From AP-15 sp963796155 (GTDB lineage: Bacteria; Pseudomonadota; Alphaproteobacteria; ATCC43930; CGMCC-115725): a stretch of 64,000 nt of DNA. Position numbers and translations under genes: made by a program. The notes beneath the pieces were generated by a model. That model had not been told where the DNA came from, did not search any database, and worked only from the letters and a program-made list of their open reading frames with translations. Shown here piece by piece: positions 53,946-62,168 of this stretch (positions are counted from its first letter, which is position 1; each line of letters opens with the position of its first letter). The DNA is taken from contig CAWCKT010000006.1 in assembly GCA_963796155.1 (NCBI GenBank), positions 62,001 through 126,000 on the forward strand. The letters run 5' to 3'.

Positions 53946-55358
53946 TCAGGACGGCGGCGCGAGACCGGCAGCATCGGCGATCCGCCCGAGAGTCTCCTCG
54001 CGCCCCAGCACTTCCATCACCTCGAAGATGCCGGGGGACGCCGATGAGCCGGTCAGGGCTGCGCGCAAGGGCTGCGCCACAGCGCCGAGTTTTGTCCCTT
54101 TTTCGTCCACAAAGGAGCGGATGCGCTCTTCCAGCGCGTCCCGCCGCCAAGTCACGCCGTCGAGCCGTTGCCGCAGCTCGGCGAGCTGCCGGCGCGCTTC
54201 CAATGTGAGCAGTTTCACGGCCTTCTCGTCGAGAGGGATCGGACGTGGGGTGATGAGAAAACGCACGTTCATCCAGAGTTCGACTATCGTCTTGGGGCGC
54301 AGCTTCAGTTCTGGCATCGCCCGCGAGAGGCGGGCACGATAAGCCTCCGACAGCGGATGGCCTGACGTCTTTTCGAGATGCTCGGCAACCATGGCGACCA
54401 GGCGGTCGTCCTCGGTGAGACGGATATAGTGCCCGTTGAGACTGTCGAGCTTCGCGAAATCGAACCGAGCGGGAGCGCGCCCGACGGCGTCCAAATCGAA
54501 CCACGCGATCGCGTTTTTGGTCGATATGATCTCGTCATCGCCATGGCTCCAACCGAGGCGCAACAGGTAATTGCGCAGCGCCTCAGGCAGATAGCCAAGC
54601 TCGCGATAGGCATCGATGCCGATTGCGCCGTGCCGCTTCGACAGCTTTGTCCCATCGGCCCCGTGGATCAGCGGCAAATGAGCGAATTCGGGGACGGGCC
54701 AGTCGAGCGCCCGGTAGATCTGCATCTGGCGAAAGGCGTTGTTGAGGTGGTCATCTCCGCGGATCACATGGGTGACGCCCATGTCGTGGTCGTCTACTAC
54801 GACCGAGAGGTTATAGGTCGGGCTGCCGTCTGCACGCAGGATGATCAGATCGTCGAGCTCGCTATTCGCGACCGTAACGTCGCCTTGAACATGATCGTGG
54901 ATGGTCGCCGAGCCTTGTTGCGGTGCCTTCAGCCGGATGACCGGCGCCACGCCCGGCGGAGCATCCGCCGGATCACGGTCGCGCCAAGGGCTGTCGAAGC
55001 GGATCGAGCGTCTTTCGGCTCGGGCCTTCTCACGCATTGCCGCGAGTTCATCTGATGTGCAATAGCAATGATAAGCGCGACCCGACGCGAGCAGCTGTCG
55101 CGCTATCGCGGCGTGCCGCGCAGCGCGGGCGGACTGATAGACGACTTCGCCGTCCCAGTTGAGACCGAGCCAGTCGAGTCCCTCGATAATCGCGGCGACC
55201 GCCTCGGGCGTCGACCGCGCACGGTCGGTGTCTTCGATGCGCAGCCGAAAGATGCCGCCATGATGCCGCGCGAAGAGCCAGTTGAACAGCGCGGTCCGGG
55301 CGCTGCCAATGTGCAGAAAGCCGGTGGGTGAGGGGGCGAAGCGGACGACGACGGGCAT
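53946..55358 (-). CDS. gltX: Glutamyl-tRNA synthetase
   Basis: A 470-residue class I synthetase. The HIGH-type motif is RFAPSPTGFLHIGSARTALF, FRLRIEDTDRARSTPEA follows, and the KMSKS-type motif is GTKLSKRHGAIGIDAY. The anticodon-binding C-terminal helical domain is present to the end (LGREETLGRIADAAGLAPPS). It charges tRNA-Glu, one gene for which is at 24503. Confidence 0.96.
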   Translation of the reverse strand: MPVVVRFAPSPTGFLHIGSARTALFNWLFARHHGGIFRLRIEDTDRARSTPEAVAAIIEGLDWLGLNWDGEVVYQSARAARHAAIARQLLASGRAYHCYCTSDELAAMREKARAERRSIRFDSPWRDRDPADAPPGVAPVIRLKAPQQGSATIHDHVQGDVTVANSELDDLIILRADGSPTYNLSVVVDDHDMGVTHVIRGDDHLNNAFRQMQIYRALDWPVPEFAHLPLIHGADGTKLSKRHGAIGIDAYRELGYLPEALRNYLLRLGWSHGDDEIISTKNAIAWFDLDAVGRAPARFDFAKLDSLNGHYIRLTEDDRLVAMVAEHLEKTSGHPLSEAYRARLSRAMPELKLRPKTIVELWMNVRFLITPRPIPLDEKAVKLLTLEARRQLAELRQRLDGVTWRRDALEERIRSFVDEKGTKLGAVAQPLRAALTGSSASPGIFEVMEVLGREETLGRIADAAGLAPPS

Positions 55359-55389
55359 TTCCGGAGGATGGGGAGAGGCCGTTGAGATA

Positions 55390-55458
55390 TCAACGATCGG
55401 GCAGCCGGTGGTCGCGAAACATTTCGCGCAAACGGGTCTTCATCAGCTTGCCGGTCGC
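55390..55458 (-). pseudogene. C-terminal tail of an AMP-binding acyl-CoA synthetase
   Basis: On the minus strand SATGKLMKTRLREMFRDHRL PDR ends at a stop at 55390. The ATGKLMK core is the conserved C-terminal lysine motif of AMP-forming ligases. Only about 20 residues are recognisable; upstream, towards lexA, similarity is lost. It lies between lexA and gltX, where comEC is usually found in related genomes. Confidence 0.5.
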
Positions 55459-55527
55459 GCTACCACAACTTCCGTTCGCAGAGGAGTTTAGCCGGACCGG
55501 CCCATCCACAAAGGGCGGAACGGAGCC

Positions 55528-56232
55528 TCAGAAGCGCCGCATCAGGCCCACGAGACGGCCCTGAACTTTGACGCGGTCCGGTCCGAAAATGCGCGTCTCA
55601 TAAGCCTTGTTGGCCGGTTCAAGGGCGACCGAGGCGCCCCGGCGGCGCAGCCGCTTCAGGGTGACTTCTTCGTTGTCGATCAGAGCGACGACGACCACGC
55701 CGTTCTCCGCGGTGTCGCTGCGCTGGATGATGATGGTATCGCCGTCGAGGATCCCGGCCTCGATCATGCTGTCGCCCGCCACTTCGAGCGCATAGTGCTC
55801 GCCACCCCGCCCGAGCAGGCTCGCCGGAACGCCGACCGTGGTGCTCTGGTCGCGTAGCGCCTCAATGGGGGTGCCGGCGGCGATCCTGCCATAAAGCGGG
55901 AGATCGACCGCTTCGACATCCGGGGCGACCGGCGTACCGGGCAGCGAGCCCGTGAAATCTCCTTTAATCACCGTCGGCGAGAAACGGCTGCGTTCGGCTG
56001 CTGACCCGACGGCGCTTTCCTCGGGCAGCTTCACCACCTCCAACGCCCGGGCACGATGCGGCAGCCGCCTGATGAACCCGCGCTCTTCGAGCCCGCTCAC
56101 GAGCCGATGAATCCCCGATTTCGATTTGAGGCTCAAGGCGTCCTTCATCTCGTCGAACGACGGCGAGACGCCCGTCGCCGTCAGCCGTTGGTTGATGAAC
56201 AACAACAGCTCGCGCTGCTTCCTGGTCAGCAT
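55528..56232 (-). CDS. lexA: LexA repressor
   Basis: A 234-residue SOS repressor from ATG 56232. The N-terminal winged helix is LTRKQRELLLFINQRL and MKDALSLKSKSGIHRLVSGL EERGFIRR. The Ala-Gly cleavage site is in YGRIAAGTPIEAL. The catalytic Ser is in EVAGDSMIEAGILDGD and the Lys in DNEEVTLKRLRRRG. A GTTC-N7-GTTC operator lies 50 bases upstream, indicating autoregulation. Confidence 0.96.
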   Translation of the reverse strand: MLTRKQRELLLFINQRLTATGVSPSFDEMKDALSLKSKSGIHRLVSGLEERGFIRRLPHRARALEVVKLPEESAVGSAAERSRFSPTVIKGDFTGSLPGTPVAPDVEAVDLPLYGRIAAGTPIEALRDQSTTVGVPASLLGRGGEHYALEVAGDSMIEAGILDGDTIIIQRSDTAENGVVVVALIDNEEVTLKRLRRRGASVALEPANKAYETRIFGPDRVKVQGRLVGLMRRF

Positions 56233-56281
56233 GGGACCCTCACTTCTGCAGTGCGGAACAAATCCTAAACATTGATGATAT

Positions 56282-56296
56282 GTTCTACTTGCGTTC
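56282..56296. promoter_or_regulatory. Alphaproteobacterial SOS box (LexA operator)
   Basis: gttctacttgcgttc is an exact GTTC-N7-GTTC direct repeat, the LexA operator of alphaproteobacteria. It is placed 50 bases before the lexA start, in its promoter region. Confidence 0.88.
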
Positions 56297-56355
56297 GCCC
56301 CTGCCGTCAAGCGCCGAGGCAGGCAGGGCAGGCGAGCAGCGCACCAGCGAACCGA

Positions 56356-57571
56356 TCAGATCGGCAGCACCCCGGCTGGAAACCGAACGATCGGCACGAT
56401 CGTCCCGGCTGCCGCAGCGGGGGCGTGCGGCGGGCGGATGACAAGGCAATCCGACGCGGCCAGCAACCGCATCATCGAGCTGTCCTGAACCTCGAACGGG
56501 GACACCTCGAGCGTGCCGTCTGCAGCCCGCGCGAGCCTCGCGCGCAGATAATCCTGCCGCCTGTCGTTCTTTGGGAGCGCCACGCGGAGGCGGGCGGTCG
56601 AGGTCGGTTCCGTCTCCGCGGCAGCACCGCTCAGCCGGTCGAACGCCGGCTTGAGAAACAGCAGTGCGCAGACCAGCGTCGAAACCGGGTTGCCGGGGAG
56701 GCCGACCATCGGCGTCCCGCGGTAGCGTCCGACCATCAGCGGCTTCCCCGGCCGCATCGCGATCTGCCAGAAATCGAGTTCGAACCCGTCGGCAGCGAGC
56801 GCTTCGCGCACGAGATCATGCTCGCCCACCGATACCCCGCCAGTCGTCACCAACAGATCGACCCCGCGTCGTTGCAGCCGCGATCCGCCGGAGTGCCTCG
56901 AGATCATCGGGGGCATTGCCGACCGATACCGGCACGCCGCCGCAGGCCGCGGCAAAGGCGGCGAGCGAAAGGCTGTTCGAGCTGACGATCTGGTGCGGCC
57001 CGATCGGATCGCCGGGCATCACGATCTCGTCGCCGGTCGACAGGATGCCGATACGCGGCCGCCGATGGACAAAGAGCCAAGGCCGGTTCATTGCCGCCAA
57101 CAGGCCGATGTCGCGCACGGTGAGCCGCCGCCCGGAACGCAGCAACACCTCGCCTTCAGAGAAATCGAGTCCTTCGCGGCGGACATAGCGGCCCCGCGGG
57201 GCGCCTTCGAGGACGCGCACCCGATCGCCGTCGCGCTCGGTGTCCTCCTGGATCACAATCGTGTCGGTGCCGGCCGGTAATGGCGCCCCGGTAAAGATGC
57301 GCGCCGCCTCGCCGGCGCCGACACGACCGCCAAAGCCGGCCCCTGCCGGTACCTCGGCAACGATGCGCAACTCGACCGGAATATGCGTCAGATCCTCGGC
57401 GCGCACGGCATAGCCGTCCATTGCCGAGACCGCGAAAGGCGGCTGCGTGCGGTGGGCCGAAACGTCCTCGGCGAGAACGCGGCCGAGCCCGTCAACCAAT
57501 GAGATCTGCTCGGGCGGCAACGCCGCGAGCGGTTCGAGTAGACGCGCCAACGCTTCTTCGACGGAAATCAC
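56356..57571 (-). pseudogene. moeA: Molybdopterin molybdotransferase, one frameshift
   Basis: GTG 57571 overlaps the moaC stop (gtga) and opens ISVEEALARLLEPLAALPPE. The first frame holds PPFAVSAMDGYAVRAEDL, GAGEAARIFTGAPLPAGTD and GILSTGDEIVMPG. At a ggggt run near 56862-56866 the frame changes by one inserted base and resumes GVDLLVTTGGVSVGEHDLVR, AMRPGKPLMVGRYRGTPMVG LPGNPVSTLV to the stop. Removing one base gives a normal 404-residue MoeA. Since the window also encodes a molybdenum enzyme and MoaC, an error in the G-run is quite likely. Confidence 0.88.
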
Positions 57572-58833
57572 CGTTCTGCCTCCCAATCCCCCGACCGGCC
57601 ACCCGATTTGCGCAACAGGCGCACATCGGCGATCACCATCCCGCGGTCGACGGCTTTGCACATGTCGTAGACGGTCAAGGCTGCGACACTCGCCGCGGTC
57701 AGCGCCTCCATCTCGACCCCGGTGCGCCCGCGCAGCCTGCAGGTCGCGGTGATCTCGACCGCCGAACGCTCGGGAACGCAAGCGAGCTCGACACCAACCG
57801 AAGTGAGCGCGAGCGGGTGGCACAGCGGGATCAGCTCGGCGGTGCGTTTTGCCGCCATGATTCCGGCGAGGCGCGCGACGGCAAGCACATCGCCCTTGGC
57901 GACGTCGCCGGCGCGGATGCGCTCGAGCGTCTCGCGTCGCATCACGACGCGGGCGCCGGCGACCGCCACGCGGTCGGTCTCGTGCTTTTCGGAGACATCG
58001 ACCATGCGCGCATGGCCCTCGGCGTCGAGATGGGTGAAGGCGGCAAGGCCCAGTAGGCGCCGCGTTGCCTCGGCTACATCGGGCTCACGCATCAAGATTT
58101 CGCCGACCAGAAAGCAGCGCGCCCCGGCGGCGGCGAGGCGGTCGAGGTCTTCGGCACGACGGATACCGCTTTCGGAGACGACGATCCGATCCGCCGGCAC
58201 CTCCGGGGCGAGCCGCTCGGTCGTCGCGAGGTCGGTCTGGAGCGTCTTCAGATTGCGGTTGTTGATGCCGATCATCCGCACTCCGAGCCGCAATGCGCGG
58301 TCGAGCTCGACATCGTCATGTATCTCGGCCAACACGTCGAGGCCAAGCTCGGCCGCCGTTGCCGCAAGCTCGGATGCCATCGCATCGGATAGCGCCGCCA
58401 TGATCAGCAGCACGCAATCCGCACCGATATGGCGGCTTTCGAGGATCTGGTAGGGGTCGAGGATGAAGTCCTTGCGCAGCACCGGCAATTCAGTGTGGCG
58501 GCGGGCCGCGCGCAAATCCTCGTCGCTGCCCCGAAAATAAGGGGTGTCAGTCAACACCGAAAGGCAGCTCGCCCCGCCCGCCGCATAGGCACGCGCCAAG
58601 CTGCTCGGGTCGAAATCGCCGCGGATCAACCCGGCGCTGGGCGAAGCCTTCTTGATCTCGGCGATCAGGCCGTACCGCCCCTCCGCAAGGTGCCCCTCGA
58701 GCGCTGCTGCGAAAGGCCGCGGCAGCGGTGCCTCGGCGAGTGCGGCAAGCAGCGCAGTCTCCGACAGGGCGGTCTTGGCGCGCGCGACATGGGCCCGCTT
58801 CTCGGCGCAGATCTCGGCGAGCACGTCCGTCAT
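57568..58833 (-). CDS. trpC-moaC: TrpC-MoaC fusion: indole-3-glycerol phosphate synthase plus cyclic pyranopterin monophosphate synthase
   Basis: One open frame of 421 codons. Residues 1 to about 267 are a full IGPS: LAEICAEKRAHVARAK, GLIAEIKKASPSAGLIRGDF, LPVLRKDFILDPYQILESR, GINNRNLKTLQTDL and VSESGIRRAEDLDRLAAAGA. From about 268 it is a full MoaC: FTHLDAEGHARMVDVSEKHE, IMAAKRTAELIPLCHPL and GVEMEALTAASVAALTVYDM CKAVDRG. The junction RRLLGLAAFTHL has no stop and no ATG, GTG or TTG in the MoaC frame. The usual state is two overlapping genes, so this is a true fusion or a frame-joining indel. It overlaps trpD by four bases and moeA by four. Confidence 0.9.
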   Translation of the reverse strand: MTDVLAEICAEKRAHVARAKTALSETALLAALAEAPLPRPFAAALEGHLAEGRYGLIAEIKKASPSAGLIRGDFDPSSLARAYAAGGASCLSVLTDTPYFRGSDEDLRAARRHTELPVLRKDFILDPYQILESRHIGADCVLLIMAALSDAMASELAATAAELGLDVLAEIHDDVELDRALRLGVRMIGINNRNLKTLQTDLATTERLAPEVPADRIVVSESGIRRAEDLDRLAAAGARCFLVGEILMREPDVAEATRRLLGLAAFTHLDAEGHARMVDVSEKHETDRVAVAGARVVMRRETLERIRAGDVAKGDVLAVARLAGIMAAKRTAELIPLCHPLALTSVGVELACVPERSAVEITATCRLRGRTGVEMEALTAASVAALTVYDMCKAVDRGMVIADVRLLRKSGGRSGDWEAER

Positions 58834-59879
58834 TTAGCCGCAGCCTCGGCCTCGGCCGGCGCGTTAGTGCGTGCGACGAGGTCATCCAGCACCCGCCGGG
58901 CCGCGCCCGAATCGAGCGATTTCGCCGCCAGCTCGATGCCGGCCGCCAGATTGATAGCCCGCCCGGCGACCAGCAGGGCGGCGCTGCTGTTGAGTAGCAC
59001 GATGTCACGCAAAGGACCGCCTGTGCCGGCGAGCAGGTCGCGCATCAGCCGGGCGTTGTGCTCGGGCTCGCCGCCCCGCAGATCCTCGAGCCGCGCCGAT
59101 GGCAGACCGACATCCTCGGCAACGACTTCGAAGGTCTCGACCCTGCCGTCTTCGAGTGCAGCAACTGTTGTCACACCCACGGTCGTCAACTCGTCGAGAC
59201 CGGAGCCGTGCACGACCCAGGCGCGCTCCAAGCCGAGCCGCTCCAGCACCTCGGCCATCGGGCGCACCCATTCGGGCGCGAACACGCCGACCAGCTGGCG
59301 CGGTGCATTGGCCGGGTTGGATAGCGGGCCGAGCAGGTTGAAGATCGTCCGAGTGCCGAGCTCGACGCGGGCCGGAGCCACATGTCGAGTGGCGCTGTGG
59401 TGGCGCGGCGCCATCAGAAAGCCGAGACCGATCTCCCACAGGCAGGCGCGGACGATCGCAAAATCGGCGTCGATGTTGACGCCGAGCGCCCGCAGCACAT
59501 CCGCCGAGCCCGAATACGAGGAGAGCGCCCGGTTGCCGTGCTTGGCGACCGGGACCCCACACCCGGCAACGACCAGCGCGCTCGCGGTCGAGATGTTGAA
59601 GCTGCCGGAGGAATCACCGCCGGTGCCGCACGTGTCGATCGTCCCGGCGGGGGCGTCGACCGCGATGGCCTTGGCGCGCATGATCCGTGCTGCGCCGGCG
59701 ATTTCTTCGACGGTCTCGCCGCGCACGCGCAGGGCCATCAGGAAGGCGCCAATCTGCGAGGGTGTGGCGTTGCCGCTCATAATGATGTCGAACGCTGCCT
59801 CGGCCTGGGCTTCGCTCAAGCTGCGGCCCTGGGCGACAAGCGCGAGCAGCGGTTTGAGCTCGGCCGCGTCGCCGGTCAT
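58830..59879 (-). CDS. trpD: Anthranilate phosphoribosyltransferase
   Basis: A 349-residue enzyme attaching phosphoribose to anthranilate. DTCGTGGDSSGSFNISTASA is the PRPP-binding motif, AKHGNRALSSYSGSADVLRA LG the anthranilate/metal motif, and TIFNLLGPLSNPANAPRQLV G is typical. The length is normal. The usual upstream partners trpE and trpG are not within 700 bases; the flank is the duplicated O-acyltransferase tail instead. Confidence 0.95.
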   Translation of the reverse strand: MTGDAAELKPLLALVAQGRSLSEAQAEAAFDIIMSGNATPSQIGAFLMALRVRGETVEEIAGAARIMRAKAIAVDAPAGTIDTCGTGGDSSGSFNISTASALVVAGCGVPVAKHGNRALSSYSGSADVLRALGVNIDADFAIVRACLWEIGLGFLMAPRHHSATRHVAPARVELGTRTIFNLLGPLSNPANAPRQLVGVFAPEWVRPMAEVLERLGLERAWVVHGSGLDELTTVGVTTVAALEDGRVETFEVVAEDVGLPSARLEDLRGGEPEHNARLMRDLLAGTGGPLRDIVLLNSSAALLVAGRAINLAAGIELAAKSLDSGAARRVLDDLVARTNAPAEAEAAAK

Positions 59880-60202
59880 ATTCTCGGCCCATAGCGATGG
59901 TCGATGAGCGGCATGTGCCCCTTATATCAGCCGGTGGCGGCGGACGGAAACGCCGCGTCCGCTCTCCCGGGGAGCCGGGAGAACCCGATCCGCGGTCGAA
60001 CTCGATCGGGACGATCGGCGATCCTGCTACCGCGTCGAGGACTTGGCCTCGAATGGCCGCATATGGTGCGGCCGGCAGGACCTGAGGAACGCCAAACGGG
60101 GTCGGGGGAGCGGCGAGATGTAGATGTCCTCTGCGCACCCTGATCCGCGATCCGAGGGTGACCATACGCTTCCGCGACAGTCACAAGGATGGCGCAGCGC
60201 GC
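59880..60202. other. Noncoding stretch upstream of trpD
   Basis: GC-rich sequence with no gene I can support. It must contain the promoter of the trpD-trpC-moaC-moeA genes unless transcription comes from elsewhere; I cannot point to a convincing -35/-10 pair. No trpG remnant is recognisable in any frame. Confidence 0.4.
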
Positions 60203-60485
60203 GATGAGATGCTGAAGAGAGCGGGGTCGCCCGATTTGCCCTTTGCGCTGACTTGAGCAAAAAGCACATGCTCTCGGCAATCGCGGAAAACGAGGTGCCT
60301 CGTCAAGTGATAACGGCGCGGCGAGCAGATAGGACGGGCGGCTGGTTCGTAACGGTCATCGCCCGCCCGGCGGCGCCTTGAACCGGTCGGAGTCGCTGCC
60401 CTCCGTTCACCAGAGACCCCGGCCGCGAAATCGTTCTTTCAGAATTGAGGTTTATTTCTGCGCTTGTTGTGGGTATGATCAGTCA
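60203..60485. repeat. Direct repeat copy 1: tail of the O-acyltransferase partner gene
   Basis: This stretch matches 63238-63535 in the same orientation: gatgagatgctgaaga near the start, aatcgcggaa, cctcgtcaa.gtgataac, gagcagataggacgggcgg, ggttcgtaa, gaaccggtcggagtcg, gttcaccagagacc, aaatcgtt.tttcag and tttatttct at the end. It covers the last 40 codons of the second cassette gene plus 180 bases of downstream DNA, with indels that destroy the coding part. Confidence 0.85.
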
Positions 60486-60572
60486 ATTCTTCCGGCCATG
60501 ATATGGGAGCAAGCGGCGACCTCGTTCCGAGGGCTATTGGCTCGGCTCTCTCTATAGCGCGCGGGCAGGGCA

Positions 60573-62159
60573 GTGCTTTTTAACTCTTTTGCCTTCCTGT
60601 TCCTCTTCTTCCCCATAACCATCGTTGTCTCTCGACTTCTTGGCGGGTTCGGAAGCCGAGCGAAGCAGCTGGTGTTGCTGGCCGCCTCGCTCTTCTTCTA
60701 TGGGTCCTGGGACGTCCAATTCCTCCCGCTGCTTATCGGCTCTATCCTTGTCAATTATGCGACCGGACAAGCGATTTGGAGGTGTACTCAGCTGCAAAGG
60801 CAGCGGGCGGCCAGCTTGCTCCTTATCCTGGGGGTGGCGGTAAACCTGCTTGCCATCGGCGTCTTTAAATACGCCGGCTTTTTCGCGAGCAACATCAACT
60901 TTTTGTTGAGCACGGGTATTCTTATCGGTCCGGTCATCCTGCCGCTCGGTATCTCTTTTTTCACCTTCGAGCAGATCAGCTTTCTCGTGGATATGCGACG
61001 CGGCCAAATTAGACCGTCCGATCTGTTCCGATATGCTCTCTTTGTCTCATTTTTTCCGCGGGTCGTAGCCGGACCGATACTGCGCTTTGGAGAGATCAAT
61101 CCGCAGTTGGCTACGGGTCATCATCGGGCAACTGCCGGTCAAGATTTCATGGTCGGATTGACCATTTTCTGTTTCGGGCTCGTCAAGAAGACAGTCCTTG
61201 CCGATGGCATTGCCCCTTACGCTACAGCGGTCTTTCACTCAGCAGCATCGGGGTCTCCGGTCGATTTCTTCTTGGCCTGGAGTGGGGTGCTGGCTTATAC
61301 TTGTCAGCTTTATTTTGATTTTTCCGGTTATTCCGACATGGCCATCGGCGCGGCACGTTGCTTCGGCATCCGCTTTCCAATGAATTTCTTCTCGCCCTAT
61401 CAGGCGAGCAACATCATCGAGTTCTGGCGGCGCTGGCATATCACCCTCTCGCGCTTTTTGCGCGATTATCTCTATATCGGCTTAGGCGGCAACCGGCGGG
61501 GAACCGTCCGGCGTTACGCAAATCTGATGATCACCATGCTGCTGGGTGGTCTCTGGCACGGCGCCAGTTGGACTTTCGTTATCTGGGGCGGACTGCATGG
61601 CTGCTATCTGATGATCAATCACGGATGGCTGGCCATTTCGCGAAAAAGCCCGGTGATCGCCGCGTTCCGACAATCTCGGGCAGGTGCGGGCTTTGGATGG
61701 GCGCTAACCTTCCTCGCCGTCACCGTGGCTTGGGTGTTTTTCCGTGCGCCCAGCCTGGGCGCCGCCCTTACGATCCTGAAGGGGATGACCGGGCAAAACG
61801 GCGTTGAGATCCCGGCTGGACTTGGCTTCGCCCTCGAGCCCATCCATGGTCTGATTGCGGCGCTTGGGATCACCTTCACAAACGATTCGGGAACCGGGTT
61901 CATCAAAGCCTATCTCTGGGTGGCGTCGCTGTTGGCCATCGCGCTGCTGGCGCCCAACACGCAACAATTGATGCGGGGCTACCAGCCGGTGCTCGATCTT
62001 CCGGGAACGTCTAGCGCGGAGGTCGGCGAAGCGAGGCCGGCTCTCCTTCGCTTGAGATGGACGCCCTCGCCTGGTTGGGCGATCGCGACAGGTGCTCTCG
62101 GGTTTCTGGGCACAATCTCGATCACCAGGGTCAGCGAATTCCTCTACTGGCAGTTTTGA
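60573..62159 (+). CDS. MBOAT-family O-acyltransferase (AlgI-like)
   Basis: A 528-residue polytopic membrane enzyme. LLAASLFFYGSWDVQFLPLL, VILPLGISFFTFEQISFLVD, YFDFSGYSDMAIGAARCFGI, FWRRWHITLSRFLRDYLYIG LGG and the catalytic-His segment MLLGGLWHGASWTFVIWGGL HG are the AlgI/MBOAT signature. It moves acyl, usually acetyl, groups across the membrane to a surface polysaccharide. The start is GTG 60573. It is nine bases before its partner at 62169. No alginate genes are nearby, so the polymer is unknown. Confidence 0.9.
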   Translation: MLFNSFAFLFLFFPITIVVSRLLGGFGSRAKQLVLLAASLFFYGSWDVQFLPLLIGSILVNYATGQAIWRCTQLQRQRAASLLLILGVAVNLLAIGVFKYAGFFASNINFLLSTGILIGPVILPLGISFFTFEQISFLVDMRRGQIRPSDLFRYALFVSFFPRVVAGPILRFGEINPQLATGHHRATAGQDFMVGLTIFCFGLVKKTVLADGIAPYATAVFHSAASGSPVDFFLAWSGVLAYTCQLYFDFSGYSDMAIGAARCFGIRFPMNFFSPYQASNIIEFWRRWHITLSRFLRDYLYIGLGGNRRGTVRRYANLMITMLLGGLWHGASWTFVIWGGLHGCYLMINHGWLAISRKSPVIAAFRQSRAGAGFGWALTFLAVTVAWVFFRAPSLGAALTILKGMTGQNGVEIPAGLGFALEPIHGLIAALGITFTNDSGTGFIKAYLWVASLLAIALLAPNTQQLMRGYQPVLDLPGTSSAEVGEARPALLRLRWTPSPGWAIATGALGFLGTISITRVSEFLYWQF

Positions 62160-62168
62160 TCAGCCTCG

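Noticed and set aside
58429..59907. A 492-codon plus-strand frame opposite trpD/trpC
   Set aside because: Ser/Arg/Ala-rich shadow of well-conserved genes on the minus strand.
59880..60572. Remnant of trpG upstream of trpD
   Set aside because: No glutamine-amidotransferase motif (Cys nucleophile block or HxE) in any frame; the homology found is to the O-acyltransferase partner gene instead.
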